Shown here: positions 15,003-22,933 of the stretch, one piece after another
Position numbering within the stretch: position 1 is the first letter of the stretch
How the letters are laid out: every line of letters begins with the position of its first letter
From: Flavonifractor sp. AGMB03687
GTDB lineage: Bacteria; Bacillota; Clostridia; Oscillospirales; Oscillospiraceae
Length of the DNA: 64,000 bases
Direction: 5' to 3'
Assembly: GCF_017811815.1 (NCBI RefSeq)
Contig: NZ_JADKZI010000003.1
Location: 405,549-469,548, forward strand
Program-made: the position numbers and the translations under genes
The notes under the pieces: model-generated
Databases searched by the model: none
Told to the model about the DNA's origin: nothing
The model's input: the letters and a program-made list of their open reading frames with translations, nothing else

Positions 15003-17048
15003 ATGTTCTTCTATACATTTTTACCGGTATTGCTCAACATGAGTCTCACCGCAAGCGTGGTCATTGTATTTGTCTTACTCTTGCGGCTCCTCCTCAAAAA
15101 AGCACCGAAGGTCATCTCTTATGCACTCTGGGGCATCGTTCTTTTCCGGCTCCTCTGTCCAATCTCCATTGAATCCGGACTTTCGCTGTTTGGTCTGCTA
15201 GACACACCGGTAGTCACAAGCGGAACCCTGGCCAGCAGTATTGAGTATATCCCAAGCGACATTGTCCACATGGAATATCCTTCCGTAGTTCTCCCGGCAC
15301 CTGGTATTGGAGAGGCCATCAGCGAAACGCTGCCCCAGGGCGAGGAACAACTGGCGGCAGATCCTTTGGAGGCGCCTACAGCGATTGCAACCTATATTTG
15401 GATGGCTGGTGTTGTGGCTATGGGGATCTATGCGGTGGTATCTTACCTGCGTTTACGCAGAAAACTGATTACTGCCTCTCTGGTGAGAGAGAATATCTAT
15501 CTTGCAGACGAGATTACCTCGCCCTTTGTAATGGGCCTTATTCACCCCAAGATCTATCTTCCGTCCTCACTGGGAGAACGGGAACAGTCCTATGTTGTGA
15601 TGCACGAACAGCATCACATCCAGCGGCTGGACCATATTGTGAAGGTGTTGGCGTTCATCGCCCTTTCGATCCATTGGTTTAATCCGCTGGTCTGGTTCGC
15701 ATTTGTGATGGCAGGTAGGGATATGGAAATGAGCTGCGATGAAGCAGTTATCAGGAAAATGGGCGACGGCGTTCTGGCGGACTATGCCGCATCTCTGCTC
15801 AGCCTGTCCACCGGCAAGCATATCATTGCCGGAATGCCTCTGGCTTTTGGAGAGGGGGATACCAAGGGGCGCATCCGTAATCTGGCCAACTGGAAGAAGC
15901 CTGCTTTTTGGGTGGTTTTGGCCGGCGTCATCGCCTGCGCTATTCTGGCTATCTGCCTGTTGACCAACCCAGAGGGACCACGCAGTTTGCCCTTGACCGG
16001 ACGCAATATTGCTGACCTTGATCCGCAAAAAATCGTAGATGAAATATCTGATTTGGAAAATCTCAATAACAGTTCTTCCACGCTTTGTACGAATGAGGAG
16101 ATTGCCCACCGCCTGTACCTTACGGGTGATTTTGAGTGGCTTGACCACGAAACAATGCCCTTTTATTACACCAAGAATCAGAAGACATATATGGCGCAGT
16201 TTGTCGTCCTCGGTGGGAACTATTCTGTAACCGAAAGTTCTGAAGGCACAGAGCAAGATACCGTCTTTCTCTTTCAACACTATCTGGAGGCTTTGAAATA
16301 TCTGCCGCAGGAGCAAATCAAGGAAATTGCTCCAGATGCCGACCAGTTTAATATCGCCTTCCTTGCGTCAGGCACTCCTTCATCTGATTATGAGCATGTT
16401 ATCACCTATACCGATGCAGGAATAGGGAATGCTGACGGCTGGCTGATACATTTGAAGGTCCAACCGATGTACAAGACCGGTGATGATAGCTATATGGGAC
16501 GACCAGGGGATGTCATTCATGTGTTTTACGGAAGATGTCCTACTGTGCAGGAATGGTTTGACCACACAGACAACCCCTCCGATGCGTACGAATATACGCC
16601 TCTGTATGCGGATCTGCCGGAATTTCCAAACGCCACATTTCGATATGCAGGCAATATCGGAGTCTCCGATGGCAATGCTTCCGGGCCGCGCGTTCTCATT
16701 ACGGGAATGCCTATCTGGAACGCCTATTTCTGTGATCTCACAGGTGACAACCTCCCTGAAATCTGTGCGACCTTGAGCATCGGTTCTGGCATGATCGACA
16801 ACCGAATTATCATCTACGACTACGCAAACGGAGTGAGTTATGAACTGGAAGACCGAGGCAATCACGACTACACGCTGTCCTTGCAAGATGGTAAGCTGAT
16901 AGTCACCAAGTGCGTTTACGACAGCTCCACTGTAGTAGAGACCGGTTACCTGGCTTATCTGGATGATACTATCCAAATCATCCCCCGGACCACAGACGCA
17001 GCGAAGTCGCTTTCCGGCACCGCTGATGTGTCTGAAACTGGCGAGTAG
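15003..17048 (+). CDS. blaR1: BlaR1-like M56 membrane metallopeptidase with atypical sensor domain
   Basis: 681 residues. Three or four membrane segments in the first 240 residues enclose the zinc site HEQHH (201-205) with the third ligand region MEMSCDEAVI (242-250); a further segment lies near 295-320. This is the M56 peptidase layout. The roughly 350-residue outer part does not show the SxxK/SxN/KTG motifs of the penicillin-binding sensor of BlaR1; it starts GRNIADLDPQKIVDEI and ends in an acidic region. It probably detects another extracellular signal and then cleaves the BlaI-like repressor. Confidence 0.85.
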   Translation: MFFYTFLPVLLNMSLTASVVIVFVLLLRLLLKKAPKVISYALWGIVLFRLLCPISIESGLSLFGLLDTPVVTSGTLASSIEYIPSDIVHMEYPSVVLPAPGIGEAISETLPQGEEQLAADPLEAPTAIATYIWMAGVVAMGIYAVVSYLRLRRKLITASLVRENIYLADEITSPFVMGLIHPKIYLPSSLGEREQSYVVMHEQHHIQRLDHIVKVLAFIALSIHWFNPLVWFAFVMAGRDMEMSCDEAVIRKMGDGVLADYAASLLSLSTGKHIIAGMPLAFGEGDTKGRIRNLANWKKPAFWVVLAGVIACAILAICLLTNPEGPRSLPLTGRNIADLDPQKIVDEISDLENLNNSSSTLCTNEEIAHRLYLTGDFEWLDHETMPFYYTKNQKTYMAQFVVLGGNYSVTESSEGTEQDTVFLFQHYLEALKYLPQEQIKEIAPDADQFNIAFLASGTPSSDYEHVITYTDAGIGNADGWLIHLKVQPMYKTGDDSYMGRPGDVIHVFYGRCPTVQEWFDHTDNPSDAYEYTPLYADLPEFPNATFRYAGNIGVSDGNASGPRVLITGMPIWNAYFCDLTGDNLPEICATLSIGSGMIDNRIIIYDYANGVSYELEDRGNHDYTLSLQDGKLIVTKCVYDSSTVVETGYLAYLDDTIQIIPRTTDAAKSLSGTADVSETGE

Positions 17049-17060
17049 TTTTTATGAGTC

Positions 17061-17104
17061 AAAAGCGCGGTACCGCCCACATTGGGTGGCACCGCGCTTT
17101 CTCA
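17061..17104. terminator. Bidirectional terminator between blaR1-like and serpin genes
   Basis: Long imperfect stem AAAGCGCGGTaCCGCCCA / GGGTGGcACCGCGCTTT with a short loop. It serves both convergent genes. Confidence 0.85.
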
Positions 17105-17119
17105 TAGGATTCCTTGTTA

Positions 17120-18547
17120 TCACGTCACCGGCTGATATACCGTACCGACAAAGAGCGGAAGACCATCATCACTGGTAATGGCAAAGAGGAAGGGGCGATC
17201 CAGCGTGAAGTCGATCTCCTCCTCCGGCGGCGCGCCTGCTCCATTCATGGGCATAACCGTATAAGCAGCAGCGGTCACGCCCTCCTCATCCACAGCAACC
17301 CGCACACCGTGTTTGGCCTGGCTGACATAGATGCCGGAAAGGTCCTGCGTCATGGGGGTAAAATCCGACTGATCGGGGTCAAACACATCCGTTACCCCCA
17401 GCGCCTGCAATCCCTCGCGCAGTTCCATCTGCGAGGAGATGTCAAACTTGGGAAGCGCCAGATGAATGGTCAGATATTGGCTGTTCTCCCATGTTTCCCC
17501 GGATAGCAGAAAATCTATGGCCTGCGGGTCCTGCAGGAGTTCCTCAACCGATACTCCTTCGTCCGGCAGTAGGAACCACATGGTACCACCGTCGTTTTCC
17601 AGCCGACGGGATACGGCACCGAATTGGTCGCCCCAATAGTAGTTGCCCATACTGGAACCATGCAGGAAGTCACAGGTCACATCGCCGGACAATGCGTGGA
17701 AGGTCTCCGGGGAGGTATTTTCTTCGGAAAATGTGCTGTCCCATTTTGCCTGATAGTAAATGGTCGTGGCCAGGGCCAGCACCGTGTCTGCATCCAGTGT
17801 GATGTCCTGCATCTGCTCCTTCAGCAGGCCGCCGGTTTGAGCGTTGATCCAATCCTGCAAAGCCTGATTGAAGCCATCTGATCCCATCTCCCCCTGAAAT
17901 GCAGAGGCATAGTAGGTATCGGAGAGCTGCTGCATGGTCTCCGGCACAAAGGTGATGTCCTCATTGAGCCAGAGGGAGCTGGCCAGGATGGAGGTGGTGG
18001 CGCCGTCGTTGCGGTACTGCCCATTCCATACGGCACTGGCCTGGGTGCGCAGCTGTTCGATGCTGTCCACACCAAGGAGATCCAGAATCTGCTGGCGGCT
18101 GTTTCCATCCGTCAGTTCCGCCAGCATCCCAAGGGCCAGGTAGACATTCAGTGGAGAGTAGGCCCGGTTCTCCCCCTCGGCACCCGTGAGAAACTGCGGG
18201 ATACTGGCCGCAAAAAACGGCTCCAGGCCATCGGCATATCCCTCCGGTTGATGCTGCGCCTGAACGGAAGCACGCCAATCCTCATATTGCTGTTCAAAAT
18301 CGTCGCTCATTTCATTGGGGTAAGGGGCCATTTCCGGATAGACCGCCTCGCAGATGGCATAGGCACTGGTCACCATAGGACTGGAGCCGGGATGCAGGAA
18401 GATACCACCCACAATAACCAGCGCCAGTACAGCCGCTACAGTTCCCATCCACCAATGGTTCTTCCGACGGTATTTGTTGCGCTCACTGCGTTCCAGCAGT
18501 GCGTCATCTGCCGCTCCAATGGCACGATACAAATCTTCAGATTTCAT
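17120..18547 (-). CDS. Membrane-anchored serpin with an anti-sigma-like N-terminus
   Basis: 475 residues. Residues 1-31 are cytoplasmic and charged (LYRAIGAADDALLERSERNK), 33-51 form one membrane segment (WMGTVAAVLALVIVGGIFL), and from about 108 on there is a full serpin fold: RAYSPLNVYLALGMLAELTDG, the breach/shutter motifs and the C-terminal RPFLFAITSDDGLPLFVGTVY. The hinge DEEGVTAAAYT (420-430) before the reactive loop has the small-residue pattern of inhibitory serpins. The gene starts 11 bases inside the end of an ECF sigma factor gene, exactly where an anti-sigma factor is normally found, and its short N-terminus resembles those proteins. Likely a cell-surface protease inhibitor or sensor. 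Confidence 0.88.
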   Translation of the reverse strand: MKSEDLYRAIGAADDALLERSERNKYRRKNHWWMGTVAAVLALVIVGGIFLHPGSSPMVTSAYAICEAVYPEMAPYPNEMSDDFEQQYEDWRASVQAQHQPEGYADGLEPFFAASIPQFLTGAEGENRAYSPLNVYLALGMLAELTDGNSRQQILDLLGVDSIEQLRTQASAVWNGQYRNDGATTSILASSLWLNEDITFVPETMQQLSDTYYASAFQGEMGSDGFNQALQDWINAQTGGLLKEQMQDITLDADTVLALATTIYYQAKWDSTFSEENTSPETFHALSGDVTCDFLHGSSMGNYYWGDQFGAVSRRLENDGGTMWFLLPDEGVSVEELLQDPQAIDFLLSGETWENSQYLTIHLALPKFDISSQMELREGLQALGVTDVFDPDQSDFTPMTQDLSGIYVSQAKHGVRVAVDEEGVTAAAYTVMPMNGAGAPPEEEIDFTLDRPFLFAITSDDGLPLFVGTVYQPVT

Positions 18548-19103
18548 GACAATATCCCTCCTTCATCAAATACTGTTTCAGTTCTTTTCGCGTCCTGCTC
18601 AATACCACCGACACATGGTTGCAGGTCATCCCATAGGCGGATGCGATCTCCTTCAAAGATTCCGAAAAGAAATATCGTCGCAGAAATACATCGCCCTCCC
18701 GTTCCGGCAGCGCTCGGAGAAATGCGCCAATGGAGCGCTCCAGCTCTTTGGCCAGGACAGCGTCCTCAACGGTGTCCTCTGCGCTGACGCACTCCGACAA
18801 CTCCTCCAGCACAAGAGGGAGTTGCCCACCGCCTCGCTTTTGGGCAGAGCGGCTGCGCCAGCGGTCAAAGGAGATGCTGCGGGTCAGTTTGGCAAAAAAC
18901 ATCCGCAGTGCATCGGGGCGACTGGGGGGAATGGCATTCCATGCGTGCAGCCACGTATCGCTGACGCATTCTTCACAGTCTTCCGGATGATTCAGAATGC
19001 GGTACGCAATCGAAAAGCAGTATGCTCCATATTTTTCCTGAGAACAGGCGATGGCGGACTCACAGCGCTGCCAGTACTGTTCCACAATTTCCTGATCGCT
19101 CAT
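18537..19103 (-). CDS. ECF-type RNA polymerase sigma factor
   Basis: 188 residues from the ATG at 19103, where AAAGGAGGAAGG gives a strong ribosome site. Region 2 (about 27-95; YCFSIAYRILNHPEDCEECVSDTW) and region 4 (about 130-185; LPEREGDVFLRRYFFSESLKEIASAYGM) are clear. ECF factors are held by membrane anti-sigma partners until a signal comes. The only partner here is the overlapping serpin gene, so the pair probably forms a signalling unit. Promoters recognised by it were not identified. Confidence 0.9.
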   Translation of the reverse strand: MSDQEIVEQYWQRCESAIACSQEKYGAYCFSIAYRILNHPEDCEECVSDTWLHAWNAIPPSRPDALRMFFAKLTRSISFDRWRSRSAQKRGGGQLPLVLEELSECVSAEDTVEDAVLAKELERSIGAFLRALPEREGDVFLRRYFFSESLKEIASAYGMTCNHVSVVLSRTRKELKQYLMKEGYCHEI

Positions 19104-19198
19104 ACGCGTCCTTCCTCCTTTCGTTGGGGGTGCTCTCACCCTATAAGACGGAATTCTAGAAAGAATGTGACAGAAATTTTGAAAAATTATTTTAATTG

Positions 19199-19375
19199 GA
19201 GGTTACAGAACCCAATTTTCCCGTTTGAGGTTACAAGAGAGGTTACGAAGACACTCAGAAATTGGTATCAAATCAGCGAAGCCTCCCGAATAACGATACA
19301 GTAATTTCGAATGTGATTGAGCAAAGCGGCACGCGCGGCAGGTCTTCCGCCTCGCGTGTTATTTCCTAATACGGT
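19199..19375 (+). repeat. Left-arm repeat region, copy 2
   Basis: GAGGTTAC begins at 19199, 19227 and 19239, the same 28- and 12-base steps as copy 1, and the shared flanks (TTTTCCCGTTTGAGG, ATACAGTAATTTCGAATGT) continue to a similar CG-rich stem near 19330-19358. It marks 4.87 kb of cargo between two copies. The intervening 19104-19198 shows no gene. Confidence 0.7.
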
Positions 19376-19381
19376 GACCGC

Positions 19382-19579
19382 CTATCTAGACTTGGTAATT
19401 GCCCTGGGTGGCTTTTCAATCCGCTGGAGATACTTCTCAATATGAGCCTGCGAAAACTGTACCTTCCCTCCAGGGTATGGCTGGTAATAGCCAATCAATC
19501 TATTGGCTCGAAGCATATCCAGTTTCCGTACCGTAATTCCCAACATGGCAGCGGCCTGACTGCGCGAGTAGAGTTCCAA
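19382..19579 (-). CDS. Small MerR/Xis-type helix-turn-helix protein
   Basis: 65 residues read from a TTG at 19579, chosen because AGGAGG sits 8 bases upstream; an ATG 24 bases earlier has none. SRSQAAAMLGITVRKLDMLRANRLIGYY is a HTH_17-like excisionase/AlpA motif and FSQAHIEKYLQRI a typical tail. It abuts copy 2 of the arm repeats, so it may be an excision factor or a regulator at that end. It is distinct from the Xis-like gene at 54413. Confidence 0.7.
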   Translation of the reverse strand: MELYSRSQAAAMLGITVRKLDMLRANRLIGYYQPYPGGKVQFSQAHIEKYLQRIEKPPRAITKSR

Positions 19580-19707
19580 GAGAAACACCTCCTGACTGAG
19601 CATAAAATATCCCTTTATATAAATGGAGAAAAAGTAAACTGAACCTTGCCCTTTTCTTCGGCCTTTTCATTGTAATTCTGGTGCTCACCTATGCTTGGGC
19701 CCAAAAT

Positions 19708-19745
19708 AAAAGACGCCTATGCTCAGCACAGGCGTCTTTGTCTTT
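19708..19745. terminator. Terminator downstream of the 79-residue protein gene
   Basis: AAAGACGCCT / AGGCGTCTTT stem with T-runs on both sides. The 19580-19801 stretch holds nothing else recognisable. Confidence 0.8.
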
Positions 19746-19801
19746 TACAATAATGCTTGGGCAATTGGTCAGATCATCGGAATTGCCTCTGTACAAATTT
19801 T

Positions 19802-20041
19802 CTATTGCTCGGGTGTATTGGCATCCACGGAAAGAGTAAAGCTCTTCTTTCCGGCAAAGCGTTCACGCAGTAGCGCAACCTGCCGCTCCAGCTCCTCCAC
19901 AATACACATGACCTCTTCTTCAGTATAGTCATACGACACCTTGGAAGCGCAGTTTCCCAACTTCTCAAAATCGTTGATCAGGACATCCATACGCCGCTCA
20001 ACAATACGGATAAAGCGTTCATGTTTTTTCTCGTTCATCAT
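19802..20041 (-). CDS. Small hypothetical protein, coiled-coil
   Basis: Not recognised by name. 79 residues from the ATG at 20041 behind GGAGGAAACG. It is highly charged with heptad-like helices (HERFIRIVERRMDVLINDFE; EEVMCIVEELERQVALLRER). It overlaps the end of the upstream gene by 23 bases, so the three small genes 20778-19802 form one operon. Similar small helical proteins are common in Clostridial conjugative elements. Confidence 0.65.
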   Translation of the reverse strand: MMNEKKHERFIRIVERRMDVLINDFEKLGNCASKVSYDYTEEEVMCIVEELERQVALLRERFAGKKSFTLSVDANTPEQ

Positions 20042-20624
20042 CGTTTCCTCCGTCTTTTTCCTGCTTGCCATCAGGCTGCTCAGCCGCCGGAACTACAAAA
20101 CCTTTTGATGCAAGGAATTTTCTGCACATAGCCTCAGCTGCCTGGATCAAATCTTCATCCCACGGAAAGTCCTTTTCGTCTTTTGCCAAGAGTATTCGAA
20201 GGCTATGATAAATTGCTGCCCTTATCACTTTCAGATGCTCAAGCCTGGCACAACCGGCATAGTCCAAAGCGTCCTCGTCCGAGTGGTCCTCGCGCAGTTC
20301 ATTTGGGATAAATGGCCAGAACAGCCGCAGGGCATCGTTTACCTGATACTTACCATCGGAAAAATAGGCTCTCCAGTCATCGTTGTGATTTTCACCTTCG
20401 ACAGACAGTTCAAAAAAAGTGTCGGGGAAGTCTTTGGAGAGCTGAATCATATCACTCTGGCAGCTATACCATGTATCGTCCTCATTCAGCCAAACCCCAG
20501 CCCCGTCTTCCATGCACTCACACATGATGTACGGAACATACTGTTTCAGTTCATCGCTGATTCTCTGATAGAGATCTTCCGTCATCGGTTTTGCCGTCAG
20601 CAAGAAGTTGCTTCTGTATCCCAT
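20019..20624 (-). CDS. Hypothetical element protein with N-terminal ferredoxin-fold-like region
   Basis: 201 residues from the ATG at 20624 (GAGGGAATGTGAT upstream). The start MGYRSNFLLTAKPMTEDLYQ and middle FFELSVEGENHNDDWRAYFSDGK look like the alpha-beta domain found in small phage and element proteins that sense nothing known; the tail is very acidic and charged (GKQEKDGGNDDEREKT). I do not assign a function. It begins two bases after the stop of a 50-codon gene. Confidence 0.7.
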   Translation of the reverse strand: MGYRSNFLLTAKPMTEDLYQRISDELKQYVPYIMCECMEDGAGVWLNEDDTWYSCQSDMIQLSKDFPDTFFELSVEGENHNDDWRAYFSDGKYQVNDALRLFWPFIPNELREDHSDEDALDYAGCARLEHLKVIRAAIYHSLRILLAKDEKDFPWDEDLIQAAEAMCRKFLASKGFVVPAAEQPDGKQEKDGGNDDEREKT

Positions 20625-20625
20625 A

Positions 20626-20778
20626 TCACATTCCCTCCTCAGGGCATTCCAGGATAAACAGCGGGACAATATCCGAATCGAAATTGCCCTCTTTGGGATC
20701 AGCAATGCCGTAGAATTTCAGGACACGCTGCTGTGTCTCCTCATTCAAATCAGAAAAAAAGATTTTCAATTCTTCCAT
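20626..20778 (-). CDS. 50-residue hypothetical protein
   Basis: ATG at 20778 behind GGAGGAATTTAACA, ending TGA just before the next ATG. The product begins MEELKIFFSDLNEETQQRVL and ends IVPLFILECPEEGM; it has good coding character and perfect operon spacing. Function unknown. Confidence 0.7.
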   Translation of the reverse strand: MEELKIFFSDLNEETQQRVLKFYGIADPKEGNFDSDIVPLFILECPEEGM

Positions 20779-20846
20779 TGTTAAATTCCTCCACTCATAC
20801 GGTAAGAAAGGGGGCTGCGTATGTCTCCATACACAGTCCCCTTTGC

Positions 20847-21338
20847 TTATAACCTTCCAAAAATCGAATCCGTGATCCGCCGGCGCTCAATAAAGGAGAG
20901 CAGCAGATCATCAATCCCTTTATAGTTCGAACTCCAGCGTTTTGGGATAACCTCGAATCCATTTTCGCATCCGACCTGGATCACTCGATCACGAGCTTTG
21001 CGAACATTTTCATTCACATGGAGATCCATATCGAAGGCAACTTTGATGGTATTGATCCCAAATCGCTTCAGTTCCTCAAGCATTCGCACATACTGATTGA
21101 TATTTGAGACACCGGTTAACCCAACAAATGCACAGGGATGGCCCAGAACTGTGGAAAAGTATCGAGCAATGTCGGCCTTCATCACGCCCTCCGTCAGATA
21201 GACGGCATCTTCCTCACCGGTTACACCAGCAAAATGTGGACAACACGAAGCCGTCGCCCCATAATACTTGTCCACACTGGTCAGTGTGTTGAACTTGGAA
21301 TGAGTATCCTTGTCCAACCTGATTTGGATACCGGAGTG
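20847..21338 (-). pseudogene. 5'-truncated primase-like (TOPRIM/DUF3854-type) gene
   Basis: The last 156 codons remain. They show a TOPRIM-like pattern: EDAVYLTEGVMKADIARYF (acidic E-G core), FVGLTGVSNINQY and IKVAFDMDLHVNENV (D-x-D). In related elements this is the C-terminal part of a larger primase/helicase-loader protein. Reading upstream, the frame continues through SGIQIRLDKD and hits TAA near 21349, within a palindrome cluster, and no good start is present. Truncated by rearrangement. Confidence 0.65.
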
Positions 21339-21339
21339 A

Positions 21340-21442
21340 CTTGCTGATTAGCAAGCACATCCGGTGTGGCCACACACCGGAAAAATGGGCGTTCCGGGCT
21401 GTCTGCCGGATCGCCATTTTTCTATTTTGGGAGTCTCCCAAA
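21340..21442. other. Cluster of four inverted repeats
   Basis: In about 100 bases: CTTGCT/AGCAAG (21340-21355); CCGGTGTG/CACACCGG (21361-21380); a long stem AAAAATGG..TCCGG / CCGGA..CCATTTTT (about 21381-21422); and the 17-base palindrome TTTGGGAGTCTCCCAAA (21426-21442). Such density suggests a cis-acting site for replication or transfer (for example oriT or a single-strand origin). Confidence 0.6.
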
Positions 21443-21481
21443 CCCACCAAACGGAGAGGAAGAAACCCCATATGAAAATCA

Positions 21482-22273
21482 TCAATATCCGTATTGATAT
21501 TCATGCATTCTATAAAGTTTCTTTGCAAAGTTCCCGGCAAACAGGGTTTTGAAAAAGAAGCCCTCAAATCCCTTCAGCTCTGCTACAAGCTCCGACGGTG
21601 TCATGGAATGCTCCCGAACATAGCGGATCCCGCTTGTGCCAAGCGGTACCGCAGGATCGTCTATTCCATAGGTCTTTGTTACCCCAACTTCGTGAATGGG
21701 GTTTTTGAATCTGGTCAGATTTGCGCCAAGCCTCGTATACACATCCATCAGAAGACACAAAGAGGAAAACCGATCTTCCAGCCTCTCGAACAGACCTGCA
21801 AGCTCTTTGGGCGCGAGGTACATGCTAACGCCTTCCATCACAATCACTGCTGCTTCGTCGGCAGGAATTTGTGTCAGCCACATAGGATCTGCGGCGTTTC
21901 CGGAAAGCATACGGTAATGGGCTGTTTCAGCATAGAATTTTTTCCGTTCTGCGATTACCTCCGGAAAGTCCATATCATACCACATGGTATTAACTGGGCC
22001 GATGCGGCTGACCCGGCTGTCCAGCCCGCAGCCAATATGGATCACGATGGCATCTGAATTTTCGGAAAGCATATGCCTGACCCAGTCGTCAAATACCCTC
22101 GCCCGCATCGCCATAAAGTACGCAAGCCATTTGGATTTCGACTTTCTTCCCAGCGATACAGCGTTTTCATCCCATATTGTTTCGGCGGTCTTATCATTCA
22201 GGATAATCCCCATTTTACTGACCTTCGCCTTACCGTATAGAGGAATGTATAAAGTTTTGTTTATCTCATTCAT
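21482..22273 (-). CDS. Class I SAM-dependent methyltransferase (leucine carboxyl methyltransferase-like)
   Basis: 263 residues. The SAM site IVIHIGCGLDSRVSR, the acidic partner MWYDMDFPEVIAER and VIVMEGVSMYLAP are typical of the LCM/TcmP-like O-methyltransferase family. Substrates in that family are polyketides or protein carboxyl groups; here unknown. It is the last gene of a four-gene unit (AbrB-like regulator, ABC ATPase, ABC permease, methyltransferase), so it may modify whatever the transporter exports or confer protection. Confidence 0.85.
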   Translation of the reverse strand: MNEINKTLYIPLYGKAKVSKMGIILNDKTAETIWDENAVSLGRKSKSKWLAYFMAMRARVFDDWVRHMLSENSDAIVIHIGCGLDSRVSRIGPVNTMWYDMDFPEVIAERKKFYAETAHYRMLSGNAADPMWLTQIPADEAAVIVMEGVSMYLAPKELAGLFERLEDRFSSLCLLMDVYTRLGANLTRFKNPIHEVGVTKTYGIDDPAVPLGTSGIRYVREHSMTPSELVAELKGFEGFFFKTLFAGNFAKKLYRMHEYQYGY

Positions 22274-22279
22274 TTCGTA

Positions 22280-22933
22280 TCACAAGTCAATCCTTTCAAA
22301 ATTTCGCATTGCCCGGTGTTTGGATAACACCGTCAATCCTGAAAACAGAAGGATCCCCAGTGCAAGGATGCCCAACTGCAACCCCATATGCGCAAAACCA
22401 AACGCGTTCAACGCAGCGAGCCCCGGGATGTGAAAGAGCGTTTCGCCCAGCCCCACGACCGCAAAGGCGGCAATAATAAATTTTACAAAGGGTTTGGCAA
22501 ATTTGTAGGCAGTCTGAAAAAATCCGCCGACAAATATTGCGTTGAACAGCCCCAGGATCAGCAGTACAAAGGCGAGATAGACAAGATTTGCGTTCATCAG
22601 AACATTATTTCTGTAGACCGCAGCGTTGGACAGTAAAGTCATGCGGATCAGCGTCACGGCCCCAGTCAATGTAAAATAGCAAATCTCGATAAAACAGCAA
22701 AAGGCATATTTTGCCCGGACAACATCGTGCTTTGCGACCGGAAGGAGAGCCGTGTAGGTCAGATCGTTCGCCTCTCTCGCTGTCTGAAAGGACTGGAACA
22801 GCCCAAGGCAGACGAAAAAGGAACCGACCAGAATTGGGTATCCGGGAACGAACGCCATCAGGCCAAACCCGATGAAGAAGTAGGAAAGAGGCGATGCCGC
22901 CAGTTGTATCTCTTTTCTCAGCAGCTTGATCAT
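22280..22933 (-). CDS. ABC-2 type transporter permease
   Basis: 217 residues from the ATG at 22933, overlapping the ATPase stop by four bases. About six membrane segments are seen (SYFFIGFGLMAFVPGYPILV, FVLLILGLFNAIFVGGFF, LGILALGILLFSGLTVL). It resembles the ABC2_membrane_5 group found with peptide or antibiotic exporters. Its partner is the ATPase just upstream. Confidence 0.82.
   Translation of the reverse strand: MIKLLRKEIQLAASPLSYFFIGFGLMAFVPGYPILVGSFFVCLGLFQSFQTAREANDLTYTALLPVAKHDVVRAKYAFCCFIEICYFTLTGAVTLIRMTLLSNAAVYRNNVLMNANLVYLAFVLLILGLFNAIFVGGFFQTAYKFAKPFVKFIIAAFAVVGLGETLFHIPGLAALNAFGFAHMGLQLGILALGILLFSGLTVLSKHRAMRNFERIDL

Noticed and set aside
15567..16316. 249-codon minus-strand frame inside the BlaR1-like gene
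   Set aside because: No ribosome site and the opposite strand has M56 peptidase motifs.
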